Counted from the stretch's first letter, positions 1 to 5,376 are shown. The stretch: 6,240 bases of DNA from an uncultured archaeon (GCA_902385025.1 CABMDX010000122.1:1-6240), one strand, 5' to 3'. Translations and numbers: made by a program. The notes: a model not told the origin generated them from the letters alone.

Positions 1-585
1 ACTGCCCAGGAGCTCTTAGAGCAGCCAGATATCGTATCTGAGGTAGGCGTTCGCCTCACGGATATCTATGCAGCGCCGTCTGTCGCCTCAGAGCTTAATA
101 TGCGCTTCGCCTATAAGGCAGAGAGCTGGCAGGAGCAAAATAAGGATGTCCTGGCGGTGATGGACACCCAGAAGTTCATACTCTATATATTCTATGCATT
201 GATATTCATCATAGCCGGCTTCGGAGTGGCCAATACCATGATCATGACAGTAAACCGCAAGACCAAAGAGATCGGAATTCTCATGGCCATGGGCGCAACA
301 CGCAGTTCCATTATCAAGATATTCCTGGCCGAGAGCCTGATCCTCGGGCCGCCGGCGGCGCTCCTGGGATGTGTCCTGGCTGCTGGCACTGCCAAGATAA
401 TCGAGGCCTATCCTGTTGAGCTGCCTAGCGATGTCTATCAGGTATCGCAACTGACGATCCAACTTAGTCCCGAGACCTTTGCCCTGGCCGCAGCTTTCGC
501 CCTGGCAGTGAATTTCCTGGCAGGACTTTATCCCGCATACAAGGCATCGAGGCTCGACCCGGTAGAAGCGATTGGAAGTGAGTAG
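1..585 (+). CDS. LolC/LolE-like FtsX-family ABC permease, C-terminal part (5' end outside window)
   Basis: The frame is open from base 1 to the TAG at 583-585 and gives 194 residues of the C-terminal half of an FtsX/MacB-type permease. Three membrane segments are visible, at about residues 59-82, 106-130 and 158-178. Between the first two lies the cytoplasmic coupling segment EIGILMAMGAT, typical of FtsX permeases, where the protein contacts its ATPase. The end, YPAYKASRLDPVEAIGSE, is the standard family C-terminus. The stretch LPSDVYQVSQLTI before the last helix resembles the LolC/LolE subgroup (bacterial lipoprotein release) more than other FtsX permeases. The ATPase gene follows after 2 nt, so the two are almost certainly cotranslated and form one complex in the cytoplasmic membrane. 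Archaea have no Lol outer-membrane pathway, so the substrate is unknown. The N-terminal helix and extracytoplasmic domain are not in the window. Confidence 0.9.
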   Translation, partial: TAQELLEQPDIVSEVGVRLTDIYAAPSVASELNMRFAYKAESWQEQNKDVLAVMDTQKFILYIFYALIFIIAGFGVANTMIMTVNRKTKEIGILMAMGATRSSIIKIFLAESLILGPPAALLGCVLAAGTAKIIEAYPVELPSDVYQVSQLTIQLSPETFALAAAFALAVNFLAGLYPAYKASRLDPVEAIGSE

Positions 586-587
586 TG

Positions 588-1337
588 ATGAACGAAGACA
601 TCATTGTGCTAAAGAACTTGAGCAAGATCTACGGAGACGGTGTAGAGGTGCGAGCCCTGGACGAGGTCAGCGTCAGCATCAAGGCAGGCGAGTTCGTGGC
701 AATTGTTGGACCCAGCGGCAGCGGCAAAAGCACACTGCTCAATATGATCGGCCTCCTGGACACGCCCACCCGCGGCCAGATATTTCTCAAAGGCCAGGAT
801 GTCAGCCGGGCAAGCCCAGAAGAGAGAGCTCGCCTGCGCAATCAGGAGCTGGGATTTGTCTTCCAGTACCATCATTTAATACCGGAATTCTCAGCGCTGG
901 AGAACGTCATGATGCCCTTGCTCATCTCTGGAAAGAGCAAAGCCGAGGCGCGCGAGAGGGCTCTGGAGCTCCTGGCGGCAGTGGGCCTGGAGGAGCGAAT
1001 GAACAACAAACCAAACCAGCTTTCAGGAGGGCAAAACCAGCGCGTTGCCGTAGCCAGGGCCCTGGCCAATAAGCCGTCCATTGTCATCGGCGATGAGCTG
1101 ACAGGAAATCTTGATACCAAGACATCTGATCTAATCTATAAGCTGCTGCGAGAGCTGAACCGGAAGATCAATCAGACCTTCATCCTTGTGACGCATGACA
1201 ATCTTCTGGCTGAGAAGACAGATCGTATCTTGAGAATTGTGGACGGAAAATTGGTCTGCGAAATGTTAAGAGGAGACAGTGGATTTGTCGCCAGCGAGAG
1301 CTGTGAGACCGGAGGGGACGACGACAAGACAAAATGA
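588..1337 (+). CDS. LolD-like ABC transporter ATP-binding protein
   Basis: This 249-residue ATPase powers the permease encoded just upstream. Numbered from the ATG at 588, it has Walker A GPSGSGKST (41-49), the Q-loop at Q93, the signature LSGGQ (145-149), Walker B with D169 and E170, the D-loop GNLD, and the H-loop H203. The stretch HHLIPEFSALENVMMPLL after the Q-loop is close to what I recall of bacterial LolD, so I place it in the LolD/MacB/FtsE subgroup. Two family-consensus positions differ: DELTGNLD for DEPTGNLD, and LSGGQNQR for LSGGQQQR. The catalytic residues are all kept, so the enzyme should be active. A GTG at 585 is in frame but overlaps the permease stop. The ATG at 588 is the better start and is probably reached by translational coupling. 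The last 20 or so residues (SGFVASESC to DDDKTK) are a non-conserved polar tail. Confidence 0.93.
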   Translation: MNEDIIVLKNLSKIYGDGVEVRALDEVSVSIKAGEFVAIVGPSGSGKSTLLNMIGLLDTPTRGQIFLKGQDVSRASPEERARLRNQELGFVFQYHHLIPEFSALENVMMPLLISGKSKAEARERALELLAAVGLEERMNNKPNQLSGGQNQRVAVARALANKPSIVIGDELTGNLDTKTSDLIYKLLRELNRKINQTFILVTHDNLLAEKTDRILRIVDGKLVCEMLRGDSGFVASESCETGGDDDKTK

Positions 1338-1380
1338 TCCGAGCGGCCCTAGCCACATGGGCGACGAATACCCCGGCAGG

Positions 1381-1392
1381 TAAAATTGATAA
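1381..1392 (+). promoter_or_regulatory. Possible TATA-like element upstream of the first secreted-protein gene
   Basis: The AT-rich TAAAATTGATAA is the only TATA-like stretch between the ATPase gene and the ATG at 1427. It would place a transcript start near 1405-1412, leaving a short leader that includes the GAGG ribosome site. The match to an archaeal TATA box is weak, and the gene could instead be read through from the ABC operon. Confidence 0.25.
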
Positions 1393-1395
1393 GCT

Positions 1396-1436
1396 CTGAA
1401 GCTATGTGTTAAGGCCGAGGAATTATATGAATAAGC
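1396..1436 (+). repeat. Translation-start region shared with the downstream paralogue (copy 1)
   Basis: By hand alignment this 41-nt stretch matches 2299-2338 at about 28 positions with one 1-nt gap. The shared blocks are CTGAAG, TAT, CCGAGG, ATATGA and AAGC. It contains the GAGG Shine-Dalgarno at 1417-1420, 6 nt before the ATG at 1427, and so supports that ATG over the in-frame GTG at 1406. The similarity indicates that the two genes arose by duplication including their ribosome binding region. Confidence 0.5.
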
Positions 1437-2134
1437 GATTTATATATTTCACAAGCATCCTGATCCTGATGATATCCGCCACCTTTGCGGTTACTGCCCA
1501 GGAAAGCAGCATTGCCCAGAATAACACTACTATGAACAACACGACATCTGGCGCCACATTGAGCGAACCTTCAATTGCTGCCTCAAATGAGACCGTATCT
1601 ATCGCCACGCCAGCAGAAGAGGTAACAAACGCCACCACCTCGATTCCGGAAACAAATAGCAAACAAGTCGAGGAATTGAACACCACAGAAGAGCAGACAC
1701 CGATTGCCCCATCCAATGAAAGCCAAAACGCTTCCGCAAACGAATCAGTGATCAATACGCCAGTAAATCAAACTGCCACGATTCCGATGATTGAAAATGA
1801 GACTGCCTCAGTTGATACATCTTTTGCAGTCGAAAATGAGAGCGTTCCTGCGCCGGCGAGCGAGATCCCAAATGCAAATGAATCGCAAAATGAGACGCTT
1901 CCGGCTCCAAACGCAATACTTCCCGAGAAAAGCCAGCCCACTGCCTCCGAGCCCCAGTTGGAGCAGACCGGCGCTTCTGAGAATGGAATCTTCGCCCTCG
2001 GAAAAGGTTCAACCTACGGAAAGACCTTCGAGATTAACAGTAACAGCGATACCTCGCAGACCTTCGAGGTAGGCGGAAACACAAAACAGGTAGTGGATCT
2101 CAGCAAGATGTTCTTTGCCTGCAATATTATCTGA
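1427..2134 (+). CDS. Secreted sequon-rich protein with conserved C-terminal cysteine block (paralogue 1)
   Basis: I do not recognise this 235-residue protein as a named family. Residues 1-25 form a Sec-type signal peptide: a basic MNKR start, a hydrophobic core, and probable cleavage in or after AVTAQ. Residues 26-185 are a low-complexity linker rich in N, S, T, E, A and P. It contains 15 N-x-S/T sequons, all between residues 32 and 155, as expected for a heavily N-glycosylated archaeal surface stalk. The last 45 or so residues differ: no sequons, a Gly-containing segment (ALGKGSTYGKTFE) and the terminal block DLSKMFFACNII, with the only cysteine at residue 232, fourth from the end. The downstream gene encodes a paralogue with the same architecture. 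The start at 1427 follows a GAGG site and gives a signal peptide of the same length as the paralogue. No cohesin, dockerin, PGF-CTERM or S-layer domain is visible. Function is unknown; an extracellular or sheath-associated role is inference. Confidence 0.8.
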   Translation: MNKRFIYFTSILILMISATFAVTAQESSIAQNNTTMNNTTSGATLSEPSIAASNETVSIATPAEEVTNATTSIPETNSKQVEELNTTEEQTPIAPSNESQNASANESVINTPVNQTATIPMIENETASVDTSFAVENESVPAPASEIPNANESQNETLPAPNAILPEKSQPTASEPQLEQTGASENGIFALGKGSTYGKTFEINSNSDTSQTFEVGGNTKQVVDLSKMFFACNII

Positions 2135-2159
2135 ATTAGGAGAAATTCTGAGCCTTGCA

Positions 2160-2182
2160 CTCCCTGGAATGCATCCGGGGAG
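2160..2182 (+). terminator. Stem-loop terminator candidate after paralogue 1
   Basis: CTCCCTGGA (2160-2168) pairs with TCCGGGGAG (2174-2182) over 9 bp with one G-T wobble, around the 5-nt loop ATGCA. The T-rich ACTATTTTAT follows directly. It lies 26 nt after the stop codon and before the TATA-like box of the next gene, which fits a transcription terminator or 3'-end stabiliser. Archaeal termination relies mainly on the T-tract, so the hairpin may act as an mRNA 3'-end element. Confidence 0.55.
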
Positions 2183-2205
2183 ACTATTTTATCATAATGT
2201 GCATA

Positions 2206-2224
2206 TTCATATATATTTAAAAAT
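2206..2224 (+). promoter_or_regulatory. TATA-like promoter element for paralogue 2
   Basis: The run TTCATATATATTTAAAAAT is the strongest TATA-like stretch in the window. Archaeal transcription usually begins about 22-30 nt downstream of the box, here around 2236-2245. That leaves a leader of roughly 85-90 nt before the ATG at 2329. Position after the preceding gene's hairpin supports separate transcription of the two paralogues. A second AT-rich stretch at about 2185-2197 could be an alternative. Confidence 0.5.
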
Positions 2225-2235
2225 AACGACAAAGT

Positions 2236-2281
2236 CTCCTGCGATGGGCATGCTGGCCCAAGACAGCATATCTGCAAGGAG
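2236..2281 (+). promoter_or_regulatory. Structured 5' leader able to mask a Shine-Dalgarno sequence
   Basis: Three pairings are readable. The outer stem 2236-2242 (CTCCTGC) pairs with 2274-2281 (GCAAGGAG) over 7 bp with one bulged A, and it covers the AAGGAG at 2276-2281. Inside, TGGGC (2245-2249) pairs with GCCCA (2256-2260). The loop of that hairpin, TGCTG (2251-2255), is complementary to CAGCA (2264-2268), so an H-type pseudoknot or two alternating hairpins can form. This layout resembles a translation-control element or riboswitch, but it matches no class I know. The masked AAGGAG sits 5 nt before an in-frame TTG (2287), not next to the preferred ATG (2329). Found by eye without energy calculation. 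Confidence 0.35.
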
Positions 2282-2298
2282 TTAATTTGATATCCTCC

Positions 2299-2338
2299 CT
2301 GAAGTATCTTCCAGACCCGAGGGTTGATATGATGAAGC
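2299..2338 (+). repeat. Translation-start region shared with the upstream paralogue (copy 2)
   Basis: This is the counterpart of 1396-1436. It carries GAGGG at 2319-2323 (sequence GAGGGTTGAT), 5 nt before the ATG at 2329, which acts as the Shine-Dalgarno. Its similarity to the leader of the first paralogue continues into the first codons and then fades in the signal-peptide region, where amino acid pattern is kept but DNA identity is lower. Confidence 0.5.
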
Positions 2339-2880
2339 AGCTTACATATTTGGTGTCCATTTTAGCAATAATGATGATTGGATCTATTGTCGCATTGGCA
2401 CAGGATGGCAATGCCAGCGCAAACAGCACAGCGCTAATTAACATAACGGAAAACAGCACTACCTCATCCGAGGTATTGAATACAACAACAGAAAGCCCTG
2501 TAGAGGAGAACGATTCATCTTTTAGCAACACGTCTTTGAGCAGCGCTCCCGCGACCGCAGATGCGAACAATACGTCTCTTGCTGCCGCCGACCTGGATAC
2601 CGCTATCAAGGCATCTCAGAAGCTCAGCACAGTGAATAATGAAACACTCGATACAGTTTCTATCAGCAATATTGCCAAGAAAGCACCGGATGTGGCAGTG
2701 GTCGCATCCTCTGCACAATCCTCCAAGGAGTTGGAAGGAGCCTACAAGCTGGGAGACGGTGTAGGAGGCCTGAACCCATTCAATCCCAAGCATAAGATTG
2801 TCAAGCCACTTGAGTTGGGCATAGCTACCAAGCCCTTGCGGGATACCAGCAAGATGTACTTCGTCTGCGATATAGTCTGA
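2329..2880 (+). CDS. Secreted sequon-rich protein with conserved C-terminal cysteine block (paralogue 2)
   Basis: This 183-residue protein is a diverged paralogue of the product of 1427-2134 and is likewise unassigned. Residues 1-25 (MMKQ start, hydrophobic core, end ALAQ) are a signal peptide that aligns without gaps to that of the first protein. Residues 26-105 are an Asn/Ser/Thr/Ala linker with 10 sequons, between N28 and N104. Residues 106-140 are Ala/Ser/Val-rich without sequons. The C-terminal block from about residue 140 has LGDGVGG, then LELGIATKP, then DTSKMYFVCDIV, matching LGKG, FEVGGNTK and DLSKMFFACNII of the paralogue. The single cysteine is C180, again fourth from the end. The ATG at 2329 is preferred over an in-frame TTG at 2287, because it aligns with the paralogue start and follows GAGGGTTGAT. 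The TTG has its own AAGGAG and would add 14 residues. Surface location is inferred and the function is unknown. Confidence 0.8.
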   Translation: MMKQLTYLVSILAIMMIGSIVALAQDGNASANSTALINITENSTTSSEVLNTTTESPVEENDSSFSNTSLSSAPATADANNTSLAAADLDTAIKASQKLSTVNNETLDTVSISNIAKKAPDVAVVASSAQSSKELEGAYKLGDGVGGLNPFNPKHKIVKPLELGIATKPLRDTSKMYFVCDIV

Positions 2881-2910
2881 AAAAGGCATGTGATGATTCA
2901 TTAAGAGAGT

Positions 2911-2939
2911 GGCATGGCCCGGACTTCCCCCGGCCTGCC
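2911..2939 (+). terminator. Stem-loop terminator candidate after paralogue 2
   Basis: GGCATGGCCCGG (2911-2922) pairs with CCGGCCTGCC (2930-2939). The stem has 10 bp with two single-base bulges in the left arm (T2915, C2920) and a 7-nt loop. The stretch CTTTGATCAATTTT follows, giving interrupted T-runs. It sits 31 nt after the paralogue 2 stop and just before the promoter of the protease gene, so it probably separates the two transcripts. Confidence 0.5.
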
Positions 2940-2948
2940 CTTTGATCA

Positions 2949-2959
2949 ATTTTAAATAC
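2949..2959 (+). promoter_or_regulatory. TATA-like box of a probably leaderless protease mRNA
   Basis: ATTTTAAATAC is a good archaeal TATA-like sequence. Its centre lies about 28 nt upstream of the ATG at 2982, so transcription would be expected to begin at or within a few bases of the start codon. No Shine-Dalgarno is visible in between, which agrees with a leaderless transcript and supports the choice of 2982 over the internal ATG at 3009. Confidence 0.5.
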
Positions 2960-2981
2960 TTTCCAGCCATTACAGACTAAA

Positions 2982-3848
2982 ATGCCTCTTCTTGAAGCGC
3001 AAACCGGTATGGATTTTGGCTCTCTGATAAATAACCTCTGGTTCATACTATTTATACTGCTGTTTCTCATTCCCATGGCGCAGAGAAACTACCTGCAGAT
3101 GGCAAGAAAACGAGTTCTGGCGAGGCTTGGAAAGGTGCGGGGCACGCAGGTCATAACGCTCATCCACCGCCAGGAGACAATCAGCTTTTTGGGCATTCCT
3201 CTGGCTCGCTACATTGATATCGACGATAGTGAGCGGGTCTTGAGAGCCATTCGGGCCGCGCAAAAGGATGTTCCAATTGACATAATCATGCACACCCCAG
3301 GCGGCCTGGCCCTGGCAGCCACGCAAATCGCTATGGCCCTGAAGGCTCACCCTGCCAAGAAAACCGTGATTGTGCCTCACTATGCAATGAGCGGCGGAAC
3401 TCTCATCGCACTTGCTGCAGATAAGATCATCATGGATCCACACGCGGCATTGGGTCCAGTCGACCCACAACTGGGAGATCAGCAGGGAAGCTATCCTGCC
3501 ACATCACTGATCCAGGTCGTAAGCAAAAAGAAGGTCGACGAAATCGACGATAAGACGCTCATTTACGCCGAGGAGGCGCGCAAAGCCCTTGATCAGATGA
3601 AAGCTCTCCTGAAGAAAATCCTGGAAGGCAAATGCGGCGGCGATAAATTGGAAACCATCATAGAGGAGTTCGTCTCAGGAAAATATACGCACGACCGCCC
3701 CTTTATGGGGGATGAGGCTAAAGCCCTGCTCGGAGATTGCGTCCAGACAGATGTGCCTGAAGAGGTATACGAACTGATGGATCTCTACCGCATGGAAGCA
3801 GGACGCAGCCGGCCTGGCGTGGAGTACGTGCCGCTGATGAAGCATTAG
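2982..3848 (+). CDS. Membrane-anchored SDH-family (Clp-fold) serine protease
   Basis: This 288-residue protein belongs to the archaeal/bacterial SDH protease family (formerly DUF114), related to SppA and ClpP. One membrane helix (about residues 16-33) anchors the N-terminus, followed by the basic segment QMARKRVLARLG. The Clp-like core shows HTPGGL at 104-109, the nucleophile motif YAMSGGT with S137 as the probable catalytic serine, GPVDPQ at 158-163 with D161, and a conserved-looking HD at 237-238. These supply the Ser, Asp and His of the family name, although the exact Asp and His are my inference. Residues 193-225 are a charged helical segment. Such proteases are thought to cleave membrane or exported proteins at the membrane surface; the true substrate is unknown. 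The ATG at 2982 is chosen from the TATA spacing. The gene is separated by a hairpin from the secreted-protein genes and is convergent with the phosphatase gene. Confidence 0.88.
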   Translation: MPLLEAQTGMDFGSLINNLWFILFILLFLIPMAQRNYLQMARKRVLARLGKVRGTQVITLIHRQETISFLGIPLARYIDIDDSERVLRAIRAAQKDVPIDIIMHTPGGLALAATQIAMALKAHPAKKTVIVPHYAMSGGTLIALAADKIIMDPHAALGPVDPQLGDQQGSYPATSLIQVVSKKKVDEIDDKTLIYAEEARKALDQMKALLKKILEGKCGGDKLETIIEEFVSGKYTHDRPFMGDEAKALLGDCVQTDVPEEVYELMDLYRMEAGRSRPGVEYVPLMKH

Positions 3849-3910
3849 AGCCCGCAAAACCATTTTATCAATCAAAGAAGGCATTATGAAGAGGATAATC
3901 GCGCATGGCA

Positions 3911-5344
3911 TCAAACAGCGACTATGGAGCCCATCAGATCAGAATTCACGGCCTGTTTGGCGAGAAGACGCTCCATTGCCTCCACCGCCCTGATCTCCAG
4001 GTCCACCCTATCCCTTCCATACTTTAGAGGGATGCCCTGAACCGTCACAAAGGCGGCGCTGTAGGTTGCATCAGGAAGCAGACGCTTTCCTCTGATGAAC
4101 ATCTCCTGAATTCGGCACCCCTTTGGGTTCTCAATTTTAAAGTAAATATTCAGTCCCAGGCAGCGCTTCACATATCCACCCATCTGGTTATAGGGATTGC
4201 AGGAAAAGGTGCGCTCCAAATTCTCTTCCATCATCTCCCAAATCTCCCGGCCAAAGAGCTTTACATGCGAGACTGGCGGATCAGAGGGAATTATGTTGTA
4301 GAGATCGTTTGCAGTCATGCTGCCGGCAGGAATGGGTGCGCCGTAGCGCCAGCCATTGCAAAAAGCCACATCTGCGCCGGTCAGATCGATCAAGCTCTGC
4401 AAGAGAAAGTTGTCCATAGAAGACTCCAGCACGGTATTGCGGTTGAGATGCGTCCTGGTTTTGCCTACAATCCTCTCCAGGAAAACTCTGTGCGGCTGCA
4501 ATTGACGGCAGATATTCTCTTCCACCTCGGGGTGGGGAGCAATATTCTCTGTCACCGGCAGAAGCTGATGGTGCAATTGGCTTATCCTGCCGCCCTCCAG
4601 CTCCAGATCAATTCTCCCGAGAAATGAGGCATGGCAGCCGGATTGTATTATGGCAGCGCCGTTGACGTACAATGGCTGGTACAGCCGGTTATGAGTGTGG
4701 CCGCTGAGCCATAGATCGACGCCCGCCACCTCTTGGGCCAGCAACACATCTTGAGGAAAACCAAGGTGAGATATTACAATTATAAGATCGACCCTTTCAT
4801 GCTGCATCTCTTTGATGTAGAGCGGCAGCTCCTCTCTTCCAAGTGTGAATGAGAGTCCTTTGCTGAAATGATCCGGCATAACCTTGTCGACGATATTGGA
4901 TGCAATTCCGATTATACCCACAAGGAGGCCGCTTCTCTCCAGAACCGTGAACGGCGGGAATACCAGGTCCCCGGTATTCTTCTCATAACAATTTATGGCC
5001 AGAATGGGATACTTCAACTCCCTTTGCAGGCTGAGAAGTCCTTTTGGCCCATAGGCAAAATCCCAGTGGCAAGTCATGGCATAAAAACCAATGGCATTGA
5101 GCACAGGCAGCAATGATCGGCCTCTGCTTTTGACAGGGAGATATGTGCCGTGAAAAGTGTCCCCACAGTCGAAAGCCAGTACGCGGTTCTCGCGACATGC
5201 GGCATCAATGAGCGAAGAGACGCGGGCGTAACCGCCACAGGTCACATACCTGGCGCCCTCTCCCTACCATTGCAGCTCAGGATGAGACTCCATATAGCCG
5301 TGACTGTCGTTCATCTGCATCACGGTCAGACTGGTTTTGGTCAC
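3911..5344 (-). CDS. SoxB/5'-nucleotidase-like metallophosphatase, interrupted by an in-frame TAG at codon 27
   Basis: Ignoring the TAG, the frame gives 478 codons from a GTG at 5344 (AGGGGG lies about 10 nt upstream). The metallophosphatase motifs appear in order: N-D-S-H at 12-15, GDTFHGT from 61, CHWDFAYGP at 92-100, SH with H193, and GHTH at 215-218. They are followed by a 5'-nucleotidase C-terminal domain with NGWRYG (330-335) and NPYNQMGGY (383-391). The HWDFAYG form in place of GNHEFDYG, and NPYNQMGGY, resemble SoxB thiosulfohydrolases and related archaeal enzymes. It should be a two-metal hydrolase of nucleotides or another phospho- or thio-ester; the substrate is not determinable. 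There is no signal peptide, so it is probably cytoplasmic, unlike periplasmic SoxB. The TAG at 5264-5266 splits off motif I; downstream, the frame can restart at GTG 5245 (444 residues), but that product lacks the first metal ligands. The gene is either a recent pseudogene, a readthrough gene or affected by a base error. It follows the P-type ATPase gene by 43 nt. Confidence 0.8.
5264..5266 (-). other. In-frame amber (TAG) codon inside the metallophosphatase frame
   Basis: On the minus strand the codons read CAA TGG TAG GGA GAG, so TAG lies between W26 and G28. Family-like sequence continues without a frame change on both sides: motif I before it, and ARYVTCGGYARV after it. In relatives, as I recall them, this position carries variable polar residues such as Glu or Gln, each one base change from TAG. 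Pyrrolysine insertion is the other formal option. Confidence 0.85.
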
Positions 5345-5354
5345 GGGGACAGAG

Positions 5355-5376
5355 CCCCCTTTGCCAACTGCTCCTC
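5355..5376 (-). promoter_or_regulatory. Candidate ribosome binding sites before the metallophosphatase gene
   Basis: Read on the minus strand, the gap after the ATPase stop contains GAGGAG (5371-5376) and then AGGGGG (5355-5360). The second lies about 10 nt before GTG 5344, a usable if long spacing. The first is 26 nt away and has no in-frame start codon next to it. No TATA-like box is visible in the gap, which fits cotranscription with the ATPase gene. Confidence 0.35.

Noticed and set aside
585..590. GTG at 585 as start of the ATPase gene
   Set aside because: It overlaps the permease stop codon and adds only one residue. The ATG at 588 is directly adjacent and is the stronger start.
1406..1426. 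GTG 1406 as start of the first secreted protein
   Set aside because: It would add LRPRNY before the signal peptide. GAGG at 1417-1420 is correctly spaced for ATG 1427, and the paralogue's signal peptide aligns without gaps to that start.
1338..1426. Terminator hairpin after the ATPase gene (GCCC to GGGC around 1345-1362)
   Set aside because: Only 4 bp pair across a long loop and no T-run follows, so it is not convincing.
2287..2328. TTG 2287 as start of the second secreted protein
   Set aside because: It has a good AAGGAG 5 nt upstream, but it puts 14 extra residues before the signal peptide and breaks the alignment with the paralogue. Kept only as a possible alternative start linked to the leader structure.
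1423..2609. Minus-strand frames opposite the sequon-rich genes, some looking hydrophobic
   Set aside because: The hydrophobic look comes from reading Asn/Ser/Thr/Glu codons in reverse complement (Val, Phe, Leu). The plus-strand paralogy, signal peptides and ribosome sites identify the coding strand.
3886..3993. Small plus-strand frame of 35 codons (MKRIIAHGIKQRLW start) between the convergent genes
   Set aside because: It has a loosely placed purine-rich stretch upstream but runs into the 3' end of the metallophosphatase gene on the other strand and ends in a proline run typical of antisense reading. No family resemblance.
5264..5266. Annotating the TAG as pyrrolysine
   Set aside because: No pyl genes are visible, two other genes in the window end in TAG, and Pyl-using gene families are different. 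A point mutation or base error is more likely, though readthrough is not excluded.
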